From an uncultured Nostoc sp. (GTDB taxonomy: Bacteria > Cyanobacteriota > Cyanobacteriia > Cyanobacteriales > Nostocaceae), in assembly GCF_937863485.1 (NCBI RefSeq), contig NZ_CALMFY010000057.1, positions 1 to 64,000 of the forward strand: a stretch of 64,000 nt of DNA, in the 5' to 3' direction. Position numbers and translations under genes: made by a program. Shown here in pieces: positions 26,265 to 35,292 of this stretch (its first letter is position 1; each line of letters begins with the position of its first letter). The notes below the pieces were generated by a model. That model made no database searches, was not told where the DNA came from, and worked only from the letters and a program-made list of their open reading frames with translations.

Positions 26265-26654
26265 AGGGATGCTCTTGGGTAGAAGTGATCAATCGCAATT
26301 CACTTGTGTGACTACCTCCCAAATCTCCAAGACATAGTCAAGGTGATGGGCATTCACGGAGATGATACTTTGAAGTTTGTGAAAAGATTTTCAACAACAC
26401 CATTAAGGCTTGGTATATTAAATCTGTAATCGAATTTTGATGATTATAGTTACTGATATCAGATTCTTCCGACTTCATGTCAATCCGGAAGACAGCTTGG
26501 AGCTTGTGTTTTAGAATAAAGTGAGACAATCTAAAGTAAAGTGATACAAATTGAAACGATCAAGTCAGCGAACTTAGGTCAACCTAGTAGGTCAACCTAG
26601 TTATTTAATGAATGTTGTCGTCTAGGAACAGAAGCAAGCCAGGAGAGTGAAGCG
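26265..26654. other. Non-coding gap upstream of the two-gene unit
   Basis: About 390 AT-rich bases without a convincing ORF. Just before the next gene there is a tandem TAGGTCAACC (26576-26596), a short direct repeat that could be a regulator site. AGGAGAG precedes the GTG start. Confidence 0.4.
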
Positions 26655-27140
26655 GTGTCCACTGCGATTGTAATTTTTACTCATGAGTTTGAGCAGATCC
26701 GACAAAGAAAGATCGGTGACAAACCGAATTTTGAGCAATTAACTGCCAAGATTCGTAAATTAACCCATAGAGTTAAGCAGGAGTGGGGCAATCTTTCTGT
26801 CGAAGACCGCGAAGGGTTAAAAAAGTTTGCGTATGATTGGCTCGAACCACCAGCAAAAGGTGTGTTTAGCTTGAAGCTGGAAATTTGGGCAATAATTTAT
26901 TTCTTGTTTTTGCACGTAACCAATCAGAGAGAAGCTTTCAAATCTTGCATGAAGGCTATAAATACACTGATTGACACTATTTTAGATGCTGTTGAGCGTC
27001 AAGATCCCAGTTATCAAGCGGTTTTATCTGATACTCTAGAACAATTGTACTCAGGTACAATCCAGGGCAAAGAGTTAAAACCGGAGGAAACCCGTGACTG
27101 GTTGCGAAGCATATCGGATAGAGCCATTAGAGAGGTTTGA
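26655..27140 (+). CDS. Hypothetical protein, first gene of a two-gene unit
   Basis: Protein of 161 residues that I do not recognise. It is helical and soluble apart from one hydrophobic stretch (LEIWAIIYFLFLHV, about residues 77-90). The GTG start at 26655 is preceded by AGGAGAG at good distance. It is followed after 63 bp by a small RelE-like gene on the same strand, so it may be the partner of a toxin-antitoxin-like pair, but it has no obvious DNA-binding motif. Confidence 0.65.
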   Translation: MSTAIVIFTHEFEQIRQRKIGDKPNFEQLTAKIRKLTHRVKQEWGNLSVEDREGLKKFAYDWLEPPAKGVFSLKLEIWAIIYFLFLHVTNQREAFKSCMKAINTLIDTILDAVERQDPSYQAVLSDTLEQLYSGTIQGKELKPEETRDWLRSISDRAIREV

Positions 27141-27203
27141 GATTAGCCTCGAAAAATTAATTAAAAGTCACTACCGTAAAAATGAAAGAGCTAGAAATTC
27201 TTT

Positions 27204-27515
27204 TTGGAGTTAGTTAATGACTACATAGGTCAACTCCGCGAAAATCCTAGCTCTAATTCATTTTCAGATGACGAAGGTTTTCCCAAAAGAACGTATAAAT
27301 CAGATTTTAAATTTAGAAAAATTCGATTTAGAGCGCCTGAGTTAGATGGAGCGGCAAAGAAATGTCGCTTCATGTATGTGGTTAACGAGACAAAGCGCAT
27401 TGTTTATCTGTTGTGGATATACACCCACGAGGAATTTCGCACAAGACCGTCTGACGACGATTTAAGAAGAGAATTTGTAGGCATTCAACAAGAGCCAGAG
27501 CAGGAACAAGTTTAA
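27204..27515 (+). CDS. Small protein with possible RelE-like fold
   Basis: Protein of 103 residues starting at TTG 27204. The core shows alternating strands KFRKIRFRAPELDGAAKKCR, FMYVVNETKRIVYLLWIY and THEEFRTRPSDDDLRREF, a pattern like RelE-superfamily toxins ('RFMYVV... IVYLLWIYTHEEF'). The acidic C-terminal tail is unusual. It probably forms an operon with the preceding gene. Fold call is by eye. Confidence 0.6.
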   Translation: MELVNDYIGQLRENPSSNSFSDDEGFPKRTYKSDFKFRKIRFRAPELDGAAKKCRFMYVVNETKRIVYLLWIYTHEEFRTRPSDDDLRREFVGIQQEPEQEQV

Positions 27516-27585
27516 CAAGAGTGAAAAATCTAATGTGAGGCTCCGCTTCCTGAATTTGCGGTAAAGCCGCTTTTAATGCATTTCC

Positions 27586-27612
27586 AGCCAGAGACTGGAA
27601 ACGAAAAAAATG
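27586..27612. repeat. Small REP-like hairpin
   Basis: GCATTTCCAG and CTGGAAACG surround CCAGAGA, forming a 7-bp perfect stem. I remember similar 'cgttcccag...ctgggaacg' hairpins scattered in Nostoc genomes. A single copy, not a CRISPR array. Confidence 0.5.
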
Positions 27613-27719
27613 ATCGATCGGTAGTGGTTTATATGCAGTATAGTTTGACTTAAATATTGTGGCAGTGCTAAAAGTTGATGATAAGTGTTGCTAGTTCTGA
27701 ATTAAGCTACCTATGAAGA

Positions 27720-28844
27720 TTAGCTTAGTTGACGGCGAAATTGGTTAATACTGATAGATAAAAGCACTATTGCAAAAACCAAAAGTGCGATCGCATTCAA
27801 CCAAAGTACGTCTAAACCTGAGCCTTTGAGCAGTATTCCCCGGACAATCGCTACATAATGACGTAGAGGATTTAGTAGCGATATATACTTCAATATTAAA
27901 GGCATATTTTCAACGGGAGAGAGCGCACCAGAAAGTTGAATCAATGGTAAATTAATAAAAAATGATGTCAGTACAACTTGTTGCTGAGTACGACATATTG
28001 TTGCCAGCATAATCCCAATGCCAATTCCTACAAATAAATAAAGTCCTGATAGTCCTAAAAATAGAAAAGCATTGCCTCGAAAAGGCACTCCAAAAACTAA
28101 TCTTCCCAAATTCAAAGCTAAGATGACATCACCCATCAACAGAATAAACAGCGGCACAATTTTAGCTAACAAAATTTCCCAAGCTTCAGCTGGAGTCATT
28201 AACAGTTGTTCAAGAGTTCCTGTATCCTTTTCTCGGACAACTGTGACTGAAGAAACTAAAGAACTAATTAGTGTCAAAACTACTCCCAAAACCCCTGGAA
28301 TGAAAAACCAACTACTCACTAGTCCAGGATTATAAAGAAAGGTTGTTTCCGGGTTAATTAATGCTGGTGCTTGATTAGATGAAAATCGTTGATTAAATTG
28401 AGAAATAATCTGACTTAAATAACCTTGAGCAATGCCAGCAGTATTAGCATCTACTGCATCAACTAAAACCTGTATGTCGGCTGGTTTTTCTTCGGATAAA
28501 TGGCGGTTAAAATCGTAGGGAATTACCAATCCTGCTGTGATTTTTCCCTGTCGCACTTGCTCACCTAAGTCCTGATCGTTGAACATATATTTTTCAACTA
28601 CAAAGACTTTATTTTCAGTTAATTCAGCAACTAGCTCTCGGCTTTCATAAGTATTAGCATAATCAACGATTCCTAATTTTAGATAATGCACATCTGGATT
28701 CAGAGAGAACCCATAAATTAGCATTTGGATTGTGGGAGGAATTATCAATAATACTAGTGTTTCTTTACTCCTCAAAATTTGGCGAAATTCTTTAATTGCT
28801 AAACTCCAGAATCGGCTATTGAACAATCTTTGGATTAATTTCAT
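27720..28844 (-). CDS. ABC-2 type exporter permease (YbhR/YbhS-like)
   Basis: Inner-membrane permease of 374 residues: one N-terminal membrane segment (KETLVLLIIPPTIQMLIYGF), a large extracytoplasmic domain (about 45-170), and five more segments in the C-terminal half, with VREKDTGTLEQLLMTP as the cytoplasmic coupling loop. It is the last gene of a four-gene minus-strand operon (HlyD - double ATPase - permease - permease) and should pair with the other permease at 29012-30151. Family members export drugs or other small molecules. Confidence 0.9.
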   Translation of the reverse strand: MKLIQRLFNSRFWSLAIKEFRQILRSKETLVLLIIPPTIQMLIYGFSLNPDVHYLKLGIVDYANTYESRELVAELTENKVFVVEKYMFNDQDLGEQVRQGKITAGLVIPYDFNRHLSEEKPADIQVLVDAVDANTAGIAQGYLSQIISQFNQRFSSNQAPALINPETTFLYNPGLVSSWFFIPGVLGVVLTLISSLVSSVTVVREKDTGTLEQLLMTPAEAWEILLAKIVPLFILLMGDVILALNLGRLVFGVPFRGNAFLFLGLSGLYLFVGIGIGIMLATICRTQQQVVLTSFFINLPLIQLSGALSPVENMPLILKYISLLNPLRHYVAIVRGILLKGSGLDVLWLNAIALLVFAIVLLSISINQFRRQLS

Positions 28845-29011
28845 GGTTAATTTAGTTCTAAATTATAAAAAGGGTATATATAGAGACGCGAAAAATCTTT
28901 GTCTGTACAGGAGTGAAAGAAGCTTTCTATCTGGCTTTCAGGGTGAGGTGCTGTACTTGATTTAGTTGCAAACTGCTGTATAAAATAATAAATATAATAT
29001 TCAGGTAATGA

Positions 29012-30151
29012 TTAATCTGATAATTGCATTCGTTTTAATATCCCACGGGCTGCATTAAATAGCAATAACCCTAAAATAACTAGCATTAAAAATGAGAACC
29101 AGACCCCTGGCCACCCAGTGCCGCGTACATAGGCATCACGAGTAATTTCAATATAATAACGTGCTGGAACAATATAAGTAATTAGTGAGAGTGGGAAGGG
29201 TATATTAGTAAGCGGATAAATGAATCCACTTAGTAATAAAGATGTCAAAAAACCTAGTAACGCAATAGTCTGGACGGCAGCATTTTGAGTGGGAGAGCGA
29301 ATACCAATTAATAAATCAAACATAGTACTATCTATCAAAAACATTAGTGTACCCATTAATAATGGCGTTGGATCTCCAGCTAATGTCAATTGCCAAATTA
29401 TTACACTCATGATTATAATAAGTGAAGCTTCGCTAATTCCAATTAGTAGGTAAGCTAAAGCTTTTCCTAAGAGGAATTCTTCAGCGCTGAGATTAGAAGT
29501 GTAAACTTGTAATATTGTCCCTTTTTCTTTTTCCCGCACCATAGTAATTGCTGTTAATAAGGAGGGAAAAATCCATAAAATCACTGCGAAAACACCTGGC
29601 ACTATTGAAAGAGACTCTTTTCTTCCTGGATTAAACCAGAGGCGGATATGGGCAATAACTTTATCAGATGATGGTTGGAAGCCAGAATTTTGAAGAAAAA
29701 ATCTTGTTGTTGCTTGAATACTGTTTTTGATAACTCGTGCATTATTTACATCAGTTCCATCAACTAAAATTTGTACTGTGCTAGTTAAACCAGATTTAAT
29801 GCGACGACTGAAATCTGGGGGAATGACCACAGCAGCTTTTGCAAGTCCCTGATCAATTGCCCATTCAGGATTTGGAATTGTAGGTTTTGCATTTGAATTC
29901 AGAAGCGGAAAGCTATGATTATTAATTTGTTCAAATTGATTGGTCGCAAATAAACGCTCAGTATAAGCACGACTAAGGGGACTGATGTCAAAATCTTGGA
30001 CAAATAAGGGAATATTTTTAGATTCTAATCGAATAGCAAAACCGAAGATAATTAAGCTGATAAATGGTAGGAGAAATGCTAGTGCTAAAGTAAAGCGATC
30101 GCGCTGAAATTGGGCTAATTCCTTGCGACATTGAGAGAAAATTCGTTTCAT
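29012..30151 (-). CDS. ABC-2 type exporter permease (YbhS/YbhR-like)
   Basis: Permease of 379 residues with the same plan as the next gene: a first membrane segment (ALAFLLPFISLIIFGFAI), a periplasmic domain (about 45-175) and a five-helix C-terminal bundle with MVREKEKGTILQVYTSNLSA as coupling loop. It lies 48 bp after the ATPase gene and 167 bp before the second permease gene. It likely forms a heterodimer with the latter. Confidence 0.9.
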   Translation of the reverse strand: MKRIFSQCRKELAQFQRDRFTLALAFLLPFISLIIFGFAIRLESKNIPLFVQDFDISPLSRAYTERLFATNQFEQINNHSFPLLNSNAKPTIPNPEWAIDQGLAKAAVVIPPDFSRRIKSGLTSTVQILVDGTDVNNARVIKNSIQATTRFFLQNSGFQPSSDKVIAHIRLWFNPGRKESLSIVPGVFAVILWIFPSLLTAITMVREKEKGTILQVYTSNLSAEEFLLGKALAYLLIGISEASLIIIMSVIIWQLTLAGDPTPLLMGTLMFLIDSTMFDLLIGIRSPTQNAAVQTIALLGFLTSLLLSGFIYPLTNIPFPLSLITYIVPARYYIEITRDAYVRGTGWPGVWFSFLMLVILGLLLFNAARGILKRMQLSD

Positions 30152-30199
30152 GTGTTATGGGTCATTTGTCCTTAATTATTAATTCTCCCCCTACCTCCC

Positions 30200-32215
30200 C
30201 TACTCCCCCCTCTCCTCTTCTTGGGTACGTTGTACAATACCAATAAATGCATCTTCGAGAGAAAAGGGAATGGGTCGCAGAGAGCGAATATTAATCTTCT
30301 GTGTTTGTAAAATTGAGCGGATATAGGGAATATCTGAGTCTGGATGATCGAGAACAAGGTGTAAGCGATCGCCAAAAATTGATACTCGCCACGGTGCCAA
30401 TTGAGTTTTGAGTAAATTAGAGGCATCTTGGGTTTTATCGGTTACAACCTCTACAAGTTGACCAGGTTGAGCAGCTTTAATCTGACTCGGCGAACCCTGT
30501 GTCACCACTTCACCCGCCACCATAAACCCCATCCTGTTACATTGTTCTGCTTCTTCTAAATAATGGGTAGTCACCAGTACTGCTGTACCTGCTCTGGCAA
30601 ACTCATTAATCAATCGCCAGAACTGACGACGTGCTAAGGGGTCTACTCCTGATGTCGGTTCATCTAAAAACAAAATTTCTGGCTCGTGCATCACTGAAGC
30701 GCCAAAAGCTACTCGCTGCTTCCATCCTCCTGGTAGTTGTCCCGTGAGCATATTTTCTCTGCCAACTAAACCACAGGTGGCAAGTACCCAGTCAATTTTG
30801 GTGCGGCGTAACCGACTTGGTACACCATAAACTCCACAGTAAAATTCCAGATTTTGGATAATAGTCAAATCATCGTAGAGGGTGAATTTTTGGCTCATAT
30901 AACCGATGCGTTGGCGCACAGCCCTGCTACGCAGATTCTGAGTTTGTCCAGCTAAAGAAATTTTTCCAGATGTTGGTTCTAAAAGACCACAGAGAATCTT
31001 AATCGTAGTTGTCTTTCCTGCACCATTCGCTCCTAACAACCCGTAAATTTCACCATAGCTAACTTCCAAATCTACACTCTTAACTGCCTGGAAGTCGCCA
31101 AACACCTTTCTTATTTTATTTGCACCAATAGCAATAGATGCAATTCCTCTTTCCTCAGACCTTCTTTTTGTACTGGGAAAAGCCATAAATTCTGGGTCAT
31201 TGCCAGATGCACGCAGACGGGAAACAAAAACGTTTTCTAAGGTAGCGTCAGTAGTTTGAATGCTGTCAAGTTGTAGCCGCTGCTGAGTGAAAATTGTTTG
31301 AACTGCCGCTGTACCGACTGCGACATCTTTAACTAGTACATCCAGGCGATCGCCAAAGGTTTGCACATCGACAATTGATGTCTGTTTGCTATTTGTCGCC
31401 TCATGTAATACTCGTTCAGCTGCTTCAATGTGCTGAGTCCGAACTTCCAAACGCTGTAAACCCAGACTCTCTCGCAACTGAGAAAGGGTGCCAATTTGCT
31501 GAATTTCGCCTTCATACATTAAAGCAATGCGATCGCACCTTTCGGCTTCATCTAAATAAGGTGTCGCCACAACTACTGTCACTCCCTCTGCGGCAATGGC
31601 GGCGAGAACATCCCAAAATTCTCGCCGAGATACCGGGTCAACTCCTGTAGTCGGCTCATCCAACAGCAGAATTTCGGGTTGGGAAATCAATGCACAGCAC
31701 AAAGCTAATTTCTGCTTCATCCCACCGGAGAGGCGACCAGCCAAGCGATTGCCAAATTTATCCAAACTCATTAATCGCAGATATTTCTGACGACGCTCAA
31801 AGAATTGCTGTTCGGGAACTTCCCGCAATCCCGCAGTGTAACGCAGATTTTCATCAATGCTCAAGTCGAGATACAGTGAGAATTGCTGTGTCAGATAACC
31901 AATAGATAAACGGGCATCGCGGGGTGGTTTGCCTAAAATCTGGATATTGCCAGCAGATGCTTCCATGACCCCACCCAAAATATGGAAGGTGGTTGTTTTT
32001 CCTGCACCATCAGGGCCAATTAAGCCAAAGATTTCTCCCCGTTGGACGGCAAAATCTATTCCCTTAACCGCGACTAATTTTCCATAACGTTTGGATAAAC
32101 CTTCTACCTGAATTACTTCTGCACCAATTTTGGGATGACTTAATGAATCGCCCAGATCAGCAGATGGCGTGATGGTAGTCATAGAATTTTGGATTGGGGA
32201 ATTGGAGTATAGCAA
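30200..32215 (-). CDS. ABC exporter ATPase with two fused nucleotide-binding domains (YbhF-like)
   Basis: Protein of 671 residues carrying two complete ABC domains. First: Walker A LIGPDGAGKTTT, signature LSGGMKQK, Walker B LLLDEPTTGVDP. Second: Walker A LLGANGAGKTTT, signature LPGGWKQR, Walker B LFLDEPTSGVDP. The second signature departs from LSGGQ, which suggests unequal ATP sites. Each domain ends in the DrrA-type tail. It is placed between the HlyD-type adaptor and the two permeases, matching the E. coli ybhGFSR arrangement. Exported substrate unknown. Confidence 0.92.
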   Translation of the reverse strand: MLYSNSPIQNSMTTITPSADLGDSLSHPKIGAEVIQVEGLSKRYGKLVAVKGIDFAVQRGEIFGLIGPDGAGKTTTFHILGGVMEASAGNIQILGKPPRDARLSIGYLTQQFSLYLDLSIDENLRYTAGLREVPEQQFFERRQKYLRLMSLDKFGNRLAGRLSGGMKQKLALCCALISQPEILLLDEPTTGVDPVSRREFWDVLAAIAAEGVTVVVATPYLDEAERCDRIALMYEGEIQQIGTLSQLRESLGLQRLEVRTQHIEAAERVLHEATNSKQTSIVDVQTFGDRLDVLVKDVAVGTAAVQTIFTQQRLQLDSIQTTDATLENVFVSRLRASGNDPEFMAFPSTKRRSEERGIASIAIGANKIRKVFGDFQAVKSVDLEVSYGEIYGLLGANGAGKTTTIKILCGLLEPTSGKISLAGQTQNLRSRAVRQRIGYMSQKFTLYDDLTIIQNLEFYCGVYGVPSRLRRTKIDWVLATCGLVGRENMLTGQLPGGWKQRVAFGASVMHEPEILFLDEPTSGVDPLARRQFWRLINEFARAGTAVLVTTHYLEEAEQCNRMGFMVAGEVVTQGSPSQIKAAQPGQLVEVVTDKTQDASNLLKTQLAPWRVSIFGDRLHLVLDHPDSDIPYIRSILQTQKINIRSLRPIPFSLEDAFIGIVQRTQEEERGE

Positions 32216-32254
32216 AGGTCAGCCCCTTCCCTACGGGACGCTGCGCGAACGGGG

Positions 32255-32290
32255 AAGTCAAAAGTCAAAAGTCAAAAGTCAAAAGTCAAA
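32255..32290 (+). repeat. Heptad tandem repeat (STRR-type)
   Basis: About five tandem copies of AAAGTCA follow GAACGGGG. Similar runs occur at 53233-53264 and, inverted and shorter, at 54271-54288, each time next to a palindromic repeat. Confidence 0.8.
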
Positions 32291-32419
32291 CATTTTGAAC
32301 CCCATAAATTTAGTTGCTCTGAGTCAACTGACGTAGTATTTCTTGTACTACGTATCTCGAAATACATTTTTTTTATTTTCCATAAATAAATTTAGGGGCT
32401 TGTACCTTTTTGTTTCTGG

Positions 32420-33688
32420 TCATTTTTTTGCCTCTGGTGCGATGCTAATCTCAGCATCAGCTGGCATTCCTGGCTTGGCGAATCCATTGGGGTTGTCGAT
32501 GGTGATTTTGACGCCAAAAACTTGTTTAACCCGGTCTTGCTGGAAATAAATATTCTCAGGGGTAAAAGATGCTTCGGTGTCAACGGCAGCAATTTTAGCA
32601 CTTAAGGGTTTTTTGGGTGCTGAATCTAGAAATACCTTCGCTAACTGACCAACTCGCAGTTTTCCAATTTCGCCTTGGGGGATAAAACCACGTAAATAAA
32701 CTGTTTTGGGATCAATCACTGTGAGCAGGGTTTTGCCAGTGGTAACAACGGCTCCTGGTTCTACACTCCGGCTGACGACTACGCCTTCAATTGGGCTTTT
32801 CACATTCAGGTAAGCAATCTGGGCTTTAGTTTCTTGCTGAGAAGCTTTGGCATTGGCGACATCAGCTTGAGATGCGGCTAGTTTTAAGCGTGTCTGTGCC
32901 AATTGGGCGCGTAATCCACCTAGTTGGGCGTTACGAATAGAAGGATTTAACGCTGTGCTTTGGGCTTGGGTCAATTGTCCTTGGGCAGAATTGACTAATT
33001 TCCGATAAGAATCTACTGCTGCTTGACGTGATTTCAGGGTAGCAAGGGCAGTTTCAAGGCTTGTTTGGGCTTGGTCAAATTGTTGCTGGGTAACAGCTCC
33101 GTCAGCAACCAATTTAGTGTAGCGAGCGCGATTTATTTGCGTGAGTTTCAATTCCGATTTGGCTTGTTCTACTTGAGCGATCGCTTGATTTAGTTGCGCC
33201 TGACTTGAAGCAACCGATGACTCAGCTTGAAAAATCTGACCTTTGGCATCGCCTCGCGCCTGTTGTAAAGAAAGCTGATTTTCCATAATCTGACTTTCTA
33301 GGATATTGATTTGCAACCGCGCCTGTTCTTCTTGTTTGCGAATGGAATCTAAACGGGCATCTGCACCCTGAAGTTGTGCTTGAATTTCTGCATCATCCAA
33401 CTTCACAATCACTTGCTCTTTATGGACTGCATCCCCTTCTCGCACTGCTACTGACTCGATTCGACCCGCTACTTTTGCACCAATGTCAGTTTCATAGCCT
33501 TCAATGCGACCGCTCAAGCGCAGCGCGTTAGCTTCCGAATGCGGTAAGAGAAAAAACCAAGTTGCTACACCTGCACCTATGAGTAATAGGGCTACGGGGA
33601 TAAGCACAGCAGGAGACAGTTTACCTTTTTTTTTCTCCGGTACAGCACCATCAATGGGTTCTTGGGGTGGCGAGATTAACTGAGTCAT
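32420..33688 (-). CDS. HlyD/MFP-family efflux adaptor (YbhG-like)
   Basis: Periplasmic adaptor of 422 residues anchored by one membrane helix (VLIPVALLLIGAGVATWFFL, about 29-48). A barrel-sandwich hybrid starts at ALRLSGRIEGYETDIGAKVA, a long coiled coil spans about 105-290 with many Gln and Ala, and the closing beta-barrel contains VYLRGFIPQGEIGKLRVGQL. It is the first gene of the exporter operon and should link the ABC permeases to an outer-membrane channel such as a TolC homologue. No TetR regulator is adjacent. Confidence 0.92.
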   Translation of the reverse strand: MTQLISPPQEPIDGAVPEKKKGKLSPAVLIPVALLLIGAGVATWFFLLPHSEANALRLSGRIEGYETDIGAKVAGRIESVAVREGDAVHKEQVIVKLDDAEIQAQLQGADARLDSIRKQEEQARLQINILESQIMENQLSLQQARGDAKGQIFQAESSVASSQAQLNQAIAQVEQAKSELKLTQINRARYTKLVADGAVTQQQFDQAQTSLETALATLKSRQAAVDSYRKLVNSAQGQLTQAQSTALNPSIRNAQLGGLRAQLAQTRLKLAASQADVANAKASQQETKAQIAYLNVKSPIEGVVVSRSVEPGAVVTTGKTLLTVIDPKTVYLRGFIPQGEIGKLRVGQLAKVFLDSAPKKPLSAKIAAVDTEASFTPENIYFQQDRVKQVFGVKITIDNPNGFAKPGMPADAEISIAPEAKK

Positions 33689-33735
33689 ATTGGAGTGGGG
33701 AAGAATATCAGAATGACGGTTATAAATTGGTTAGA

Positions 33736-33846
33736 TTAAGCGGCATTTACTTTTGCCCTGACATCAATACCATCTTCCATATAGACGATGTGATCGGCAA
33801 TATCAAGAATCCGGTTATCATGTGTCACTAAAAGAATTGTCAAACC
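33736..33846 (-). pseudogene. C-terminal fossil of a DevA/MacB-type ABC ATPase
   Basis: The minus strand reads GLTILLVTHDNRILDIADHI followed by VYMEDGIDVRAKVNAA and a stop. The switch-region signature LLVTHD with NRILDIAD is that of DevA-like ATPases of cyanobacterial exporters. Only about 36 codons survive and the upstream part is absent. It is placed directly in front of the HlyD gene. Confidence 0.75.
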
Positions 33847-34219
33847 TTATTATTTAGCTAATTTTTACATAATTTCCACAACATCGCTGGAGAAAAATCT
33901 GCATTATTCGCTCTTTAGAGCGTTGGTAAAGATGTTGCCATCTTTGCTAATGCAGTATCTGCAATTGCAAAAAGGCTAAACATTCACCTTATTGGGTGAA
34001 TCAATCAGTCTAGCAGTTACTCATACTCAAACCTAGAGCCATGCATAAACTTCTTGATTGCGATCGCCCTCGATTCAAAGAGGAAAATTTATCAGCGATC
34101 GCATCACATTGCATTCCCTCCAGTTTTGTCAGAAACAATAGCACAAAAATGTGCAATACTCACCATTTATGAGAACTCTATTTGCCTTTATGCTGAAGCG
34201 GAAAGTAGAAAAAACAGTT
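33847..34219. other. Non-coding gap with a small hairpin
   Basis: No convincing ORF. ATTCACC-TTATT-GGGTGAAT at 33979-33998 makes a short hairpin, and two HIP1 octamers are present. The upstream extension of the next reading frame (from 34151) lacks protein character. Confidence 0.35.
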
Positions 34220-35086
34220 ATGAAATTTGCCCAAAATCCCACCCGCCACCAAGGCTTGCTAAAAGCCCTAACTCTAGGTTTTTTTTTGTTGGCATTCGTA
34301 ATGCCCACCAGTGTTTTAGCCGACGAAAGCGAACAAGCCAAAGCTTTTGACCACACAACCACGCTCCAAACTATACTTACCAGCAGTCATCGCTTTGCTG
34401 CAAATCGTGACCGAGACAAGTACCGTCACCCAGCCCAGACTCTTGAATTCTTCGGTCTGCGCTCGAATATGACTGTGGTTGAATTGTGGCCGGGGGGTGG
34501 TTGGTATACCGAGATTCTTGCCCCGTTTCTACAGCAAAAGGGACAATTCATAGTTACCAACTTTGCTCCCAGCACGAGTAAACCGGCTTTGACTTTCCAA
34601 CAGAAGCTAGCAGGTGAGCCAAAGATTTTTGGTAAGGTCAAAGTCGTTGAAATTAATCCCCCAAATGAACTTACCCTAGCCCCAGACAATTCCGTGGACA
34701 TGATTCTTACCTTCCGTAATATTCACAACTGGGTTAAGGCTGGATATGCCGAGCAGGTTTACGCGGCGGCTTACAAAGCACTCAAGCCGGGGGGCATCCT
34801 GGGAGTGGAAGAACACCGTGCCAAACCAGGCATTTCTTTGCAAGAGAGTATCAAAACTGGCTATATGTCTGTTGATGGGGTAATTGCTGCTGTGGAGAAA
34901 GCCGGCTTCAAATTGGTGGGTAAATCAGAGATTAACGCCAACCCAAAGGATACTAAAGACTATCCAGGTGGAGTCTGGACACTACCTCCGACCTTGAGCC
35001 AAGGACAAAAAGATAGGCAACGCTTCCTCGCCATTGGGGAGAGCGATCGCATGACTCTCAAGTTCGTTAAACCCAAAGCCCCCTAA
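34220..35086 (+). CDS. Exported SAM methyltransferase-like protein (COG4798 type)
   Basis: Protein of 288 residues. From ATG 34220 it has a typical signal peptide (KALTLGFFLLAFVMPTSVLA, cut before DESE), so it is predicted periplasmic. The mature part has a methyltransferase-like fold with motif I VVELWPGGGWYTEILAP, a middle NSVDMILTFRNIHNW and ALKPGGILGVEEH. I recall COG4798 for proteins of this sort. How SAM would reach the periplasm is unclear, so binding of another ligand is possible. Single gene between unrelated operons. Confidence 0.85.
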   Translation: MKFAQNPTRHQGLLKALTLGFFLLAFVMPTSVLADESEQAKAFDHTTTLQTILTSSHRFAANRDRDKYRHPAQTLEFFGLRSNMTVVELWPGGGWYTEILAPFLQQKGQFIVTNFAPSTSKPALTFQQKLAGEPKIFGKVKVVEINPPNELTLAPDNSVDMILTFRNIHNWVKAGYAEQVYAAAYKALKPGGILGVEEHRAKPGISLQESIKTGYMSVDGVIAAVEKAGFKLVGKSEINANPKDTKDYPGGVWTLPPTLSQGQKDRQRFLAIGESDRMTLKFVKPKAP

Positions 35087-35292
35087 TTAGATATGTGCGA
35101 TCGCGTAGTCTGCCGTAGGCAATCGCCTGCCTCTATCTTGCTGAGGCAAACACGCTCCTTGCGGCATTCAAGCGATCTAACAGTGCGTCTGGTAGAGAGG
35201 AAAACAAAAGAGCGATGGTGCAGAGCGCCTGCCAGAGGCGATATCTACAGACTACTAGTACAGCGCGGCAAAAATAAACAACCCATTTCAAA

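Noticed and set aside
26131-26529. Two short minus-strand frames
   Set aside because: Low-complexity translations without ribosome sites, and one spans the direct repeat and palindrome at 26215-26264.
27586-27612. Possible CRISPR repeat
   Set aside because: Only one hairpin copy and no spacer-repeat periodicity; it fits a dispersed REP-type element.
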